36,203 nt of DNA from an uncultured Lachnospiraceae bacterium (GCA_910585605.1 CAJUFL010000040.1:1-36203), one strand, 5' to 3'; positions 25,884-34,545 are shown, counted from the stretch's first letter. The notes: generated by a model not told the origin, from the sequence alone. A program made the numbers and translations.

Positions 25884-26918
25884 TTACATGTTATTTAAAA
25901 GTGAATATGTTCTTCCTGAAATATTGGATAATTTCTCCTGATATTCCACTGCTCCCAGATCATAAGCAACCTTTGGCATTCCATAAACTACACAGGATGA
26001 TTCATCCTGTCCAATGGTTCTGGCACCGGCTTTTCTCATAGCCAGCAGTCCTTTTGCACCATCACCACCCATTCCGGTTAAAATAATTCCCACTGCGTCA
26101 GCTCCTGCAAGCTTTGCAACAGAATCAAACAATACATCCACTGATGGGCAATGCCCATTTACTCTCGGACCAGTCTTGCATTCCACCTGATAAACTCCAT
26201 TGACTTTTACAAGCCTCATATGTCTGTCTCCGCCTGGAGCAATCAGCATATGTCCTGGAAGTACCCTGTCTCCTGTTTCTGCTTCTTTTACCTGAATCCG
26301 GCACTGATCATTTAATCTCTTGGCATACATCTTTGTAAATCCCGGTGGCATATGCTGTACCACAACTACGCCAGGGATATCTGTACCAAAACCCTTTACC
26401 ACATCAAAAATTGCTTCTGTACCACCTGTAGAAGCACCAATTGCCACAATAAGATTACTTTTCTTTGCGGAAAGCTGCTGCTGCTGTCCACTATTCATCA
26501 TAACAGTCTTCTTTATATTACTGATTTTAGCTGTAGAAGCAATCTTAATCTTTACTAAAAGTTCATTCTTTATAAAATCCTCTAACTGTAACCTGTTTGA
26601 TACCGCCGGTTTTGCCACAAAATCAACAGCACCTGCCTGCATCGCATCAAATACCTTATCACTCAGTGAACTGATCACCACAACAGGCAGTGGATACTGC
26701 GGTATCAGCTTTCGCAAAAATTCTATACCATTCATTCTTGGAAGTTCCACATCCAATGTCATAACATCCGGCTTCAGCTTTAAAATTGCGTCTCTTGCTT
26801 CAAAGGGATCTTTTGCAGTTCCTACCACATGAATTGCAGGATCTTTGCTTAAATTCTGAACCAGCAATTCCCTAAATACCATAGAATCTTCTACTACCAA
26901 AACCTTAATTGGCTGCAT
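25884..26918 (-). CDS. cheB: Chemotaxis methylesterase CheB
   Basis: The 344-residue product has an N-terminal receiver (D11, phospho-Asp D56, K103) and a C-terminal methylesterase with the catalytic triad S163 (GASTGG), H189 (VVQHMPP) and D286 (GMGGDG). It demethylates or deamidates receptor glutamates. It lies 10 bases after cheR. Confidence 0.97.
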   Translation of the reverse strand: MQPIKVLVVEDSMVFRELLVQNLSKDPAIHVVGTAKDPFEARDAILKLKPDVMTLDVELPRMNGIEFLRKLIPQYPLPVVVISSLSDKVFDAMQAGAVDFVAKPAVSNRLQLEDFIKNELLVKIKIASTAKISNIKKTVMMNSGQQQQLSAKKSNLIVAIGASTGGTEAIFDVVKGFGTDIPGVVVVQHMPPGFTKMYAKRLNDQCRIQVKEAETGDRVLPGHMLIAPGGDRHMRLVKVNGVYQVECKTGPRVNGHCPSVDVLFDSVAKLAGADAVGIILTGMGGDGAKGLLAMRKAGARTIGQDESSCVVYGMPKVAYDLGAVEYQEKLSNISGRTYSLLNNM

Positions 26919-26928
26919 ATATTAATCA

Positions 26929-27741
26929 CTACCCTTCTCTTTTTCTAAATATCGACGGCTGAATAATCTGAAATGGTGTACTTCCCCTGTCAAGGGTCTC
27001 CGTTGTTCCTATAAACAGATATCCTCCCGGCTCTAATGCATCATATATTTTCTGAACCAGTTCCTTTTTTGTCTTTTCATCAAAATATATCATAACATTT
27101 CTCATAAATATAGTATGCATCTTCTTTTTAAAAGGAAATGGATCCATCAAATTGAACTTACGGAAAACAACCTGTCTCTTCAGTTCATCTGTCACCTTGT
27201 ACTGACCGCCATTCAAAGCTTTAAAAAAATGCCTTTTCCACGCTTCCGGCAGATTCTTAAGCTGTTCTGCATTATAAACACCCGCCATCGCCTGCTGCAA
27301 TATTCCAGTTGACAAATCCGTTGCAAGAAGCTGAGTATCCCATTGTTCTCTGTCCAATCCAAAAAAATCATACAAAACCATGGCTATCATATAGGGTTCT
27401 TCCCCCGACGAAGCCGCACCACACCAGACACGAACATCTTTTTTACCTGCTTCTTTTTTTCTTACCCATGGAAGCACCACATTTTTAAAATAATCAAAAT
27501 GTTCAAACTCCCTCATAAAATATGTGTGATTCGTTGTCAGTAAATCCACCAGCATCTTTTCCAAAGACCCTGATTTATCCTTTTCCACGGAATCCATAAA
27601 TTCATTGTAATTCTTCCAGCCTCCTGCTTTCAGCCGATTTTCAAGCCGTCCGTTTACAATCACTTTTTTCTGACTTAAATCAATACCATAACGCTGCTTT
27701 ACATAAACTGAAATTCTTTGAAATTCTTCATCTGTTATCAT
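26929..27741 (-). CDS. cheR: Chemotaxis methyltransferase CheR
   Basis: The 270-residue SAM-dependent methyltransferase has the N-terminal helical domain (to ~70), NHTYFMRE, the SAM motif VWCGAASSGEEPYMIA, FRKFNLMDPFPF, MRNVMIYFD and YLFIGTTETL near the end. It methylates MCP glutamates. GGGAGG lies upstream of the ATG. Confidence 0.96.
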   Translation of the reverse strand: MITDEEFQRISVYVKQRYGIDLSQKKVIVNGRLENRLKAGGWKNYNEFMDSVEKDKSGSLEKMLVDLLTTNHTYFMREFEHFDYFKNVVLPWVRKKEAGKKDVRVWCGAASSGEEPYMIAMVLYDFFGLDREQWDTQLLATDLSTGILQQAMAGVYNAEQLKNLPEAWKRHFFKALNGGQYKVTDELKRQVVFRKFNLMDPFPFKKKMHTIFMRNVMIYFDEKTKKELVQKIYDALEPGGYLFIGTTETLDRGSTPFQIIQPSIFRKREG

Positions 27742-27781
27742 ATCTTCTTCAACCTCCCGTCAAATAATAGAATGATTCAGT

Positions 27782-28843
27782 TTAACACAATTGACGTGAT
27801 ATCTTACAACATATATTAAAAATATCAGGATTAAACCTTGTATTTGATTCCTTTTTCATAATTTCAAGGGCATCTTCCCTGTTACAGTTTTCTTTATCTG
27901 TCAACGTACAATAGCGGTCTACCACAGATACGATTTGCGCTGTAATCGGAATCTCCTCATGCCGTAGTCCCTTGGGATAACCACTCCCATCCCAGTTCTC
28001 ATGATGATAACGTGCAATCTCTATGGAAGCACTGATAAAATCATTATAATCATTATTCACACAAAGATCACTTAAAAGCTTTGCACCAAGTTCTGTATGA
28101 CTTTGTATGATAACATTCTCTTCCTCCGTCAGTTCTGTATCCTTTTGCAGCAGCTCTTTCGAAATTCCGATATTGCCTATATCACAAAGCGGTGCTGCCA
28201 ATTCTATCGTATCAATATCGGTATCTGAAATCTTATCCTCAAACATAGGGGACAACTGCATACCCTGTGCCAGAATTCTACAGTTATGTCTCAATCTTTC
28301 TATATGTTTTTCACTGTAACAAGAATTTCTGGCTGCAATATCAGCCATGGCATATAATATATTTTTCTTTTCCTGTTCCATCTGGTCTAACTGTTCCCTG
28401 ACAGAAACCTGCAAACGCCTGTTCATCTCCATAAGCTCTCTGTTTGCTTCATATAAACGAAGGTGAACTCCCACACGTGCTTTTACAACTTCTGAAATAA
28501 ATGGCTTTGTAATATAATCAGCGCCTCCCAGAAATAATCCCTCCACAATATCCTTGGGATCATCAAATGCCGAAATAAAGATAACCGGAATATTTTTTGT
28601 TCTTTCACTTCCTTTTAGAACTTTGCACAGCTCATACCCATCCATTCCCGGCATGGAAATATCCGATAAAACCAACTGAGGGCAGTTTTCTTTTACCAAA
28701 TCCAAGGCTGTTTCGCCACTTTCTGCCAAAACAGGAATATAACCCATACTTTTAATTATCTCTCCCAGAATCTCTCTATTTGTTTCTACATCATCCACAA
28801 TTAGAATCATTTTTTCGGCTATATTCTTATCTTTGTAAAGCAT
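27782..28843 (-). CDS. Response regulator with HD-GYP-like domain, altered HD motif
   Basis: The 353-residue protein has an N-terminal receiver (D17/D18, phospho-Asp D61 in VLSDISMPGMDG, K113) and, after a coiled linker, an HD-GYP-type domain. H180, H249 (QSHTELG), H280/H281 with HHENWDGSGYP and D309 are present. The central HD signature reads CDIGN (residues 220-224) instead of HDxGK: the metal-binding His is Cys and the Lys is Asn. By family knowledge this should weaken or abolish c-di-GMP hydrolysis, so a binding or scaffold role is more likely. It lies between the histidine kinase and cheR. Confidence 0.9.
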   Translation of the reverse strand: MLYKDKNIAEKMILIVDDVETNREILGEIIKSMGYIPVLAESGETALDLVKENCPQLVLSDISMPGMDGYELCKVLKGSERTKNIPVIFISAFDDPKDIVEGLFLGGADYITKPFISEVVKARVGVHLRLYEANRELMEMNRRLQVSVREQLDQMEQEKKNILYAMADIAARNSCYSEKHIERLRHNCRILAQGMQLSPMFEDKISDTDIDTIELAAPLCDIGNIGISKELLQKDTELTEEENVIIQSHTELGAKLLSDLCVNNDYNDFISASIEIARYHHENWDGSGYPKGLRHEEIPITAQIVSVVDRYCTLTDKENCNREDALEIMKKESNTRFNPDIFNICCKISRQLC

Positions 28844-28861
28844 ATGCCTATCCCCTTCCAG

Positions 28862-30286
28862 CTACAAAATTTTATCCAATTCCTCAAAACCAGCAGTCAC
28901 TTTATCATAATTCTCTTTCTGAATAGCCATCTTAAGACGTAAAACCACCCGTTTTACCTCTGGCGGTGCCTCTTCGGTAAGCTGTCTGATGGTACCCATA
29001 AACATCTCTGCTTTTTCCCAATTCTCCATTTCCACACAAAGAATTAACTTTGATAAATTCCTCTTTAGGTTTTCTGTATTTTCTGAAGTACCATATTTTC
29101 TGATATTCTCAGTCTTTTCTTCATCCATGAAATCAGAAGATGGTACAAATTTAGAATCCTTAAATTCCTCCGACTGTGAAGAATGCTCTTCGCCATCTGC
29201 CTCATTTCCTACCCAGATAGAAAAAGAAAAAGTACTTCCCCTATTCTTCTCACTCTCTACTTCTATTCTTCCACCCATCAGTTCCACCAGCTGTTTGCAG
29301 ATATTCAATCCTAAGCCGGTTCCGCCATACTTCCGGGAAATAGAAGCATCTACCTGTGAAAAACTCTGGAATAATTTCTCCTTATCTGCTTCATCAATCC
29401 CAATACCAGAATCCTTGACTATAAAAAATAATTCCATTTTATCATTTACCTGTGCCGTCTTCACGACCTCTAAGGTAATTTTGCCAAAAGAAGTAAATTT
29501 TTGTGCATTTGACAACAGATTATTGAGAATCTGCACGATCCGCAATTCATCTCCTATAACGTATTCCGGAATCTGTGGCGATACTGTCATAAAAAATGCC
29601 AGTCCTTTTTCCGTAATTTTATTGATATGATGTGCTTTTACATAGTCCAGCATATTTCTAAAATCAAATCTACGTGGTTCCAAAGTAAATTTCCCGGCCT
29701 CCAGCTTAGAAAAATCCAGAATATTATTAATGATCTTGTTCATATCCTCACAGCAACGTTCTATCAACCGTAATGACTTTGTCATTTGTGCATCCAAATC
29801 ATCATTCAGCAATTCCCGCACATTGCCCAGCACACCATTGACAGGCGTACGCAGTTCATGCGTTATATTGGCAACAAACTCTGACTTTACTTTCATTGCC
29901 TGTTTGGCTTCCTGCCTTACCTGCTCAATCTCCCTATTTAAAAAATTCCTTTCCAGCATATCATTGGCCATGCATATGTACATATCCTGACAGTCCGTAC
30001 TTCTTATCATTCTCGCTTCTACCGGAAAACAGGTAAGATTCTTTCGATATGCAACAAGATTTTGCAGTTCATTTCCAAACGGAAGATCCGATTCAAAACC
30101 ATTTTCTGAAAGTCTGAATGTATTGGGGAAAATATCGCTGATATTCCTTCCACATAACTCTTCTTCATATTCCAGTCTCTTTCTCGCAGCAGTATTGCCA
30201 TAGGAAATCGTCCCTGTCTGGTCAAACATAAGTATCATCTCTAATGCATCTTCCATCGGAAATATACAGTTTCCACTCTGTTCCAT
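28862..30286 (-). CDS. PAS-domain histidine kinase
   Basis: The start at 30286 is chosen for its GGAGG site; the frame extends to 30352 without one. The 474-residue product has no membrane span. A PAS-like domain covers ~10-110 (MILMFDQTGTISYGNTAAR). HisKA has ANITHELRTPVNG (H143), and HATPase has NNLLSNAQKF, DSGIGI and GTGLGL. The last ~70 residues are helical (ENWEKAEMFMGTIRQLTEEA) and look like an HPt-type bundle without an obvious phospho-His. Being between two response-regulator genes, it is the natural partner of one or both. Confidence 0.92.
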   Translation of the reverse strand: MEQSGNCIFPMEDALEMILMFDQTGTISYGNTAARKRLEYEEELCGRNISDIFPNTFRLSENGFESDLPFGNELQNLVAYRKNLTCFPVEARMIRSTDCQDMYICMANDMLERNFLNREIEQVRQEAKQAMKVKSEFVANITHELRTPVNGVLGNVRELLNDDLDAQMTKSLRLIERCCEDMNKIINNILDFSKLEAGKFTLEPRRFDFRNMLDYVKAHHINKITEKGLAFFMTVSPQIPEYVIGDELRIVQILNNLLSNAQKFTSFGKITLEVVKTAQVNDKMELFFIVKDSGIGIDEADKEKLFQSFSQVDASISRKYGGTGLGLNICKQLVELMGGRIEVESEKNRGSTFSFSIWVGNEADGEEHSSQSEEFKDSKFVPSSDFMDEEKTENIRKYGTSENTENLKRNLSKLILCVEMENWEKAEMFMGTIRQLTEEAPPEVKRVVLRLKMAIQKENYDKVTAGFEELDKIL

Positions 30287-30359
30287 AACTTTCCTCCCAG
30301 ACAAAATAACAGACAGTAAAAAATATAAATATCTTTGCTGCCTGCTATCCATTTAAGTA

Positions 30360-31442
30360 TCAAGAAAAATCAAACATCTTAATCACTTCAACAATATTGA
30401 AGAAATCCACCTTAGCAAGTCCGAAGCATTCCAGTACATCCGGCGAAAACTGACCACACTCACCGTTCATTATCATATCATAGGCTATATTATTAGCATA
30501 CGGGCTCTTATAAACCCTTGGACTTACCAGGGCATCATAAACATCTGCAATGGCAACAATCTGTGCGCTAATTGGAATCTCATCTCCTACCAGATGATCA
30601 GGATACCCATTACCATCCCATCTCTCATGATGATAACGACAGATATCATAACAGTAACGATAAAAATCCCCTGACTGATTCCCACGCAGTTTCTCTAATA
30701 TATCACACCCAATCGTTGTATGTGTTTTCATAACTTCAAATTCTTCCGGTGTCAAACGCCCCGGTTTTAATAATATGGCATCCGGAATACCAATCTTACC
30801 TATATCATGTAAAGCAGATGCTCTGGCAATCTCATCTACCTGTTCCGGTGTCAGCCCATACTCCGGGAAGTATTTCATTAAATATTTCAGCATAATTCTT
30901 GTGAAATATTTGATTCGTCTGATATGTTCGCCTGTTTCGGCACTTCTAAACTCTATAACCGAGCTAAGAGCATCAATCATAAACTCACTGTTTTGGAGAT
31001 TTTCCTTCTCTTGTTCCCGAATTGCCTTTTCCTGCTCCTTCAGGCGTATTTCCATATTATGTTTATTCTGGTATAATTCAATAAGATTCTTGCTTCTTCG
31101 CTTAACAATATGAGGATAGAATGGCTTGTGCATTACATCTGCCACACCATAAGAATATGCCTCACCTTCACTGTCCTTAACACTCTCACTGGTAATCAAT
31201 ATGACCGGTATCTCTTCTAAAAGATCATGTTCCTGCATATAATCCAATACCCCAAAGCCATTCAGGACAGGCATTACAACATCCAGTAAAATCAATGCAA
31301 TATCTTGATTATCCTCAATCTTGGAAATTGCATCCTGACCATTTTCCGCCTCTAATGTGTCATATTCATCCTTAAACATCTCATTCAATACTGCACGATT
31401 CACTTCTTCATCATCAACAATTAAAATTCGCTGTTTATCCAT
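30360..31442 (-). CDS. Response regulator with HD-GYP phosphodiesterase domain
   Basis: The 360-residue protein has a receiver (D10/D11, phospho-Asp D54, K106) joined by a charged coiled coil to a complete HD-GYP domain: H173, HDIGK (212-216), H241, HHERWDGNGYP (271-281) and D300. By family knowledge it should hydrolyse cyclic dinucleotides, most likely c-di-GMP, when phosphorylated. It is the first gene of the nine-gene operon, with GAGGAG before the ATG. Confidence 0.94.
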   Translation of the reverse strand: MDKQRILIVDDEEVNRAVLNEMFKDEYDTLEAENGQDAISKIEDNQDIALILLDVVMPVLNGFGVLDYMQEHDLLEEIPVILITSESVKDSEGEAYSYGVADVMHKPFYPHIVKRRSKNLIELYQNKHNMEIRLKEQEKAIREQEKENLQNSEFMIDALSSVIEFRSAETGEHIRRIKYFTRIMLKYLMKYFPEYGLTPEQVDEIARASALHDIGKIGIPDAILLKPGRLTPEEFEVMKTHTTIGCDILEKLRGNQSGDFYRYCYDICRYHHERWDGNGYPDHLVGDEIPISAQIVAIADVYDALVSPRVYKSPYANNIAYDMIMNGECGQFSPDVLECFGLAKVDFFNIVEVIKMFDFS

Positions 31443-31494
31443 AGGGCTCTCCTCATTAATTTATAATGTGGTCTATTACTTTCTTTCCAAAATT

Positions 31495-31523
31495 AAAATA
31501 TCACTTTTCCATATAAATGTCAA
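31495..31523 (-). promoter_or_regulatory. Promoter of the chemosensory/HD-GYP operon
   Basis: On the minus strand TTGACA (31523-31518), 17 bases and TATTTT (31500-31495) precede the first gene by about 50 bases. No other strong promoter or terminator was noticed inside the operon. Confidence 0.75.
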
Positions 31524-31577
31524 TTGCTTTCCCCTTATTTTTACAATTGTACCAGTTTATCTAACGCTTTTCTTAAA

Positions 31578-31940
31578 TTAATTGTGCACCTTGGAACCAA
31601 AAGGCATTATGGCAAGCTTTGCAAGTTTAAACTCCTGTAATCCAAAAGGAATTCCAATAATTGTCATACAGAGAATACATCCAGCAAAAAACTGTGCCAC
31701 TGCCATGGGAATTCCTGTAACGATCATCCAGATTACATTTGCGATCAAAGAAAGACCTCCTCCGCCATACTCCACTTCTTTTCCAAATGGACAAAGCGAT
31801 AACCTGGCAAATTTAAAACATTGCTGCCCAATTGGGATACCTATAATTGTGATAGACCAAAGACATCCATAAAGAAACCACCCCAGTGCACTTTCCAGCC
31901 CGCCAAATATCATCCAAAGAACATTTCCTAAACAACCCAT
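31578..31940 (-). CDS. yccF: YccF-domain (DUF307) inner membrane protein
   Basis: The 120-residue product is two tandem copies of the YccF unit. The first has GNVLWMIFGGLESALGWFLY, SITIIGIPIGQQ, FKFARLSLCPFG; the second has ANVIWMIVTGIPMAVAQFF, MTIIGIPFGLQ, FKLAKLAIMPFG. It is hydrophobic, with four predicted spans. AGGAGG precedes the ATG. Function of the family is unknown. Confidence 0.93.
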   Translation of the reverse strand: MGCLGNVLWMIFGGLESALGWFLYGCLWSITIIGIPIGQQCFKFARLSLCPFGKEVEYGGGGLSLIANVIWMIVTGIPMAVAQFFAGCILCMTIIGIPFGLQEFKLAKLAIMPFGSKVHN

Positions 31941-32056
31941 TTTTTATCTTCCTCCTTCTTTCTTTTCCTGTTACCTTCTGTAACACAATATACATACAAA
32001 GTCTATATTATTATATTGTGATAACACCTAGAAAGGTTCATTCCGATCACCAATGC

Positions 32057-32131
32057 GAAATACTCGTTTCGAGTTTCTCACGTTCATAGGCGGCTCCAAA
32101 TTGGAATGCAGGCATTCCAGCTTGACCTATG
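32057..32131. repeat. Intergenic block with several small hairpins
   Basis: ACTCG-TTT-CGAGT (32062-32074) and the perfect TGGAATGC-AG-GCATTCCA (32102-32119) are nested near a CATAGG/CCTATG pair (32085-32090 and 32126-32131). It lies between a terminator and yccF, and has no ORF. It may be a dispersed repeat or a small structured RNA; the sequence alone does not decide. Confidence 0.4.
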
Positions 32132-32150
32132 CCCTTCCGCGCAAATAAAA

Positions 32151-32185
32151 GGAAGGCTTTCACATATAAGTGATATGAGCCTTCC
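32151..32185 (-). terminator. Terminator after the four-TM protein gene
   Basis: GGAAGGCT (32151-32158) pairs with AGCCTTCC (32178-32185), with TCAC/GTGA pairing inside the loop. The minus-strand RNA continues with TTTTATTT. Confidence 0.82.
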
Positions 32186-32217
32186 CTTGTTATGATTCCT
32201 ATTTCGTATACCTGCTT

Positions 32218-32751
32218 TTATACTCTGCCTGTCAATTCATATTCCTTCCATGCTTTCTGGATTTTAAAGGTCTCTATCACCGCATAGATTCCACAAAGTA
32301 AAATCAGATATCCTCCAAAACGTCCCACTATCAATAATATGTAAATTGTATTGATACCTGCATATACCAGCAAAATAATTGCACAGACACGGCTTTTTCC
32401 CAGATGAATACCAAGCCCCAAGCCAAGCAGCAGACATACATCCACCATGCCAAAAATATTATGTGCCAGCACTACATTTACAATAAATGTGCATGCTGCA
32501 CAGAAATAAGCAACCACTGCACAGGCTGTTATATTGGACCTGTTCTTTTTCAAAGCAGGCTGCTTGTAAAACTCTGCTTTACTCATTCTTCCCCCGGAAT
32601 TAACGTATGGACTATCACTCTGATCACTCCATCCTGCATATCTTCCCCATTCACTTTCCCCCTGCTGTGTCCCATCAGCCTTCGGAGCAGCATACTCATC
32701 TGTTTGGGATACAACTGTATCCAGTTCCGGCTTTTCCTGCTTTAATTCCAT
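32218..32751 (-). CDS. Four-TM membrane protein of unknown function
   Basis: The start at 32751 has AAGGAGG 8 bases upstream; the longer frame to 32850 reads through the promoter. The 177-residue protein has a soluble, acidic and Gln/Ser-rich N-terminal half (~1-75), then four hydrophobic segments (ITACAVVAYFCAACTFIV, VDVCLLLGLGLGIHL, VCAIILLVYAGINTIYILL, GGYLILLCGIYAVIETF). No family was recognised. It is transcribed divergently from the SPFH gene. Confidence 0.75.
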   Translation of the reverse strand: MELKQEKPELDTVVSQTDEYAAPKADGTQQGESEWGRYAGWSDQSDSPYVNSGGRMSKAEFYKQPALKKNRSNITACAVVAYFCAACTFIVNVVLAHNIFGMVDVCLLLGLGLGIHLGKSRVCAIILLVYAGINTIYILLIVGRFGGYLILLCGIYAVIETFKIQKAWKEYELTGRV

Positions 32752-32818
32752 ATTAAAAATCCTCCTTACACTACTGTACATTGTAATTGCATCCCCTGCA
32801 TCTTTCATTAACGATATG

Positions 32819-32847
32819 ACTATAACATGGACACCTTTAAAAATCAA
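32819..32847 (-). promoter_or_regulatory. Promoter of the four-TM protein gene
   Basis: On the minus strand TTGATT (32847-32842), 17 bases and TATAGT (32824-32819) precede the gene by about 70 bases. Confidence 0.65.
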
Positions 32848-32908
32848 CATTCCTACCGATATATTATTTTCCCCGCATCATAAAATAACGTTTCATCACA
32901 AAAACCGG

Positions 32909-32957
32909 TTGACATTTCTGCCAGTCTGGCATATTATAATGATATCAAATCGATATC
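32909..32957 (+). promoter_or_regulatory. SPFH operon promoter with two palindromes
   Basis: TTGACA (32909-32914), 17 bases and TATTAT (32932-32937) form the promoter. The spacer contains the perfect palindrome TGCCAG-T-CTGGCA (32919-32931). GATATC-N5-GATATC lies at 32941-32957, over the expected transcription start. Both sit where a repressor would act. Confidence 0.75.
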
Positions 32958-32992
32958 ACTTTGTACCAAGAGTACAGGAACAGGAGGTCCTT

Positions 32993-34015
32993 ATGAACGA
33001 GGAAAATAAGAAAAAAAATGTAACAGAGAAGGAAATAACGCAGGCACATGGCTTTACAATGTTATTTGTGATATTGGTCGGTTATCTTGCCAGTTTGGCC
33101 TGCTGTATCAGCTGCGGCTTCGCATTTAATGCCCATCTGAACGCAGTCGGTATCTTCATACTGCTATTGGGAATAACAGGATTTATTGCCTTTTCCATCA
33201 TGTGCGGCGGCTTCCATATCGTAAACCCCAAAGAGGCCGTTGTTTTAACCCTGTTTGGTAATTATTATGGCACCATCAAAACACCTGGTTTTTTCTACAC
33301 TAACCCTTTTGCAGGAGCTATCGCCCCCACTACTAACGAAAAGGAACCTGCTACAGAGGTATCCCTTCAGGGCACAGAAATATCAACGAATTTGAATCTC
33401 AATCTTTTCAAAAAGAAAGTATCCCTAAAGACCATGACATTAAATAATAAGCAGCAAAAAGTTAATGATGCACTGGGCAATCCCATCATTATCGGTGCCG
33501 TTGTTATCTGGAAGGTAATCGACCCGACAAAAGCTGTATTTAATGTAGATAATTATAGAACATTTCTTTCCATCCAATGTGATTCCACCATCAGAAAAAT
33601 CACAAGACTCTATCCCTATGATTTGATGGAAGAAGATGAGGATGAAGAAAAACATGAAAAAACTCTTCGCGGCAGCAGCCAGGAGATTGCAAATTCCATG
33701 AAAGAAGAATTGCAACAGCGTGTAGAAGAAGCCGGTATCGAAGTAAAGGAAGTTCGTATCACCCACCTTTCCTATGCTGAAGAAATTGCTGCTGCAATGC
33801 TCCAGAAACAACAGGCTTCCGCTGTTATCGCTGCCCGCAAAAAAATCGTTGAAGGTGCTGTCGGCATGGTAGATATGGCAATCAAACAACTTGGAGAAGA
33901 AGAGATTGTTGTTTTGGATGAAGAAAGAAAAGCTGCCATGGTCAGCAATCTTTTGGTTGTTCTTTGCGGCAACAAGGAAGCGCAGCCCGTGGTAAACAGC
34001 AGTTCCATATATTAA
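32993..34015 (+). CDS. SPFH/Band-7 domain membrane protein
   Basis: The start at 32993 has AGGAGG five bases upstream; the longer open frame includes the promoter and is rejected. The 340-residue product has a charged N-terminus, two membrane spans (TMLFVILVGYLASLACCIS and AVGIFILLLGITGFIAFS) and then an SPFH domain: FHIVNPKEAVVLTLFGNY, PGFFYTNPF, IGAVVIWKVIDPTKAVFNV and a long C-terminal helix region (EELQQRVEEAGIEVKEVRI, LSYAEEIAAAMLQKQQASA). SPFH proteins oligomerise and organise membrane microdomains or proteases. No NfeD or protease partner is adjacent; instead an RHH protein follows 10 bases later. Confidence 0.92.
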   Translation: MNEENKKKNVTEKEITQAHGFTMLFVILVGYLASLACCISCGFAFNAHLNAVGIFILLLGITGFIAFSIMCGGFHIVNPKEAVVLTLFGNYYGTIKTPGFFYTNPFAGAIAPTTNEKEPATEVSLQGTEISTNLNLNLFKKKVSLKTMTLNNKQQKVNDALGNPIIIGAVVIWKVIDPTKAVFNVDNYRTFLSIQCDSTIRKITRLYPYDLMEEDEDEEKHEKTLRGSSQEIANSMKEELQQRVEEAGIEVKEVRITHLSYAEEIAAAMLQKQQASAVIAARKKIVEGAVGMVDMAIKQLGEEEIVVLDEERKAAMVSNLLVVLCGNKEAQPVVNSSSIY

Positions 34016-34025
34016 GGGGGATTTG

Positions 34026-34289
34026 ATGATTGAGAAAGAAACAAATATCCATAAAAGAGAAGAAGCACTGCAAAAACGCCTGGAACAGTTAGATGCTTTG
34101 GAAGCTGATATCAAACGTCGTGAGAAATCAGCAAAAGAAAAAGAAAAGGCAAAAAAACAGGTTTTACTCCGCCTGTCCCCCAGCCTGTGGAACGAACTTG
34201 CAAAATGGGCCGATGAGGATTTCCGCTCCATTAATGGTCAGATTGAATTTCTGCTGACAGAAGCGGTACGAAGGCGAAAAAATTTATAA
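34026..34289 (+). CDS. Coiled-coil/ribbon-helix-helix (Arc-like) protein
   Basis: The ATG at 34026 has AAGGGGG before it; a TTG one codon earlier is possible. The 87-residue product has an N-terminal coiled coil (~1-45, Lys/Glu-rich) and a C-terminal RHH-type motif: VLLRLSPSLWNELAKWA followed by RSINGQIEFLLTEAVRR. The pattern of a short strand and two helices with the S-x-N-x-Q-I-E turn is typical of Arc-like DNA-binding domains. It is co-transcribed with the SPFH gene and could autoregulate it; this is inference. Confidence 0.82.
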   Translation: MIEKETNIHKREEALQKRLEQLDALEADIKRREKSAKEKEKAKKQVLLRLSPSLWNELAKWADEDFRSINGQIEFLLTEAVRRRKNL

Positions 34290-34348
34290 TAATCTAAGGA
34301 CTTAATATGCCTTTAGGAGCTTTTTATAAATCTTTCCCATAAATTACC

Positions 34349-34393
34349 AAAAAGAGGATATCTCCTATATATAAGGTGAATATCCTCTTTTTT
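34349..34393. terminator. Terminator after the SPFH-RHH operon
   Basis: AAAAAGAGGATAT (34349-34361) pairs with ATATCCTCTTTTTT (34380-34393). The run of T on the plus strand and A-run on the left arm allow use from both directions; the gene on the other side is convergent. Confidence 0.88.
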
Positions 34394-34406
34394 AATACCA
34401 GTTTAT

Positions 34407-34545
34407 TTATTCCTTTACACCACCAAGTGCCACACCTGCAATGATGTACTTTGACAACGCAAAGTATACTACAAAAATTGGCAGTACGGTTATAAATAAT
34501 CCAAGATAGATCATTCCGTAGTCAGAACGGAACCGAGTAGAACGG
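34407..34545 (-). pseudogene. 3' remnant of a sugar ABC transporter permease gene
   Basis: The last ~39 codons encode DYGMIYLGLFITVLPIFV and ALSKYIIAGVALGGVKE, the typical C-terminal end of MalG-type carbohydrate ABC permeases (about 280 residues when complete). The open frame continues to 34592, but the residues before RFRSDYG do not match the family and run into the tnpV ribosome site. So the gene was cut by insertion or recombination at about 34523-34560. The exact junction is approximate. Confidence 0.82.

Noticed and set aside
30287..30352. 22-codon N-terminal extension of the PAS kinase
   Set aside because: It has no ribosome site, whereas GGGAGGAAAG precedes the ATG at 30286.
32816..32992. 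59-codon N-terminal extension of the SPFH protein
   Set aside because: The stretch contains the promoter, and AGGAGG lies directly before the ATG at 32993.
33440..34231. Long minus-strand frame (263 codons) opposite the SPFH and RHH genes
   Set aside because: It is low in complexity (Ser/Phe-rich), has no ribosome site and lies fully antisense to two well-supported genes.
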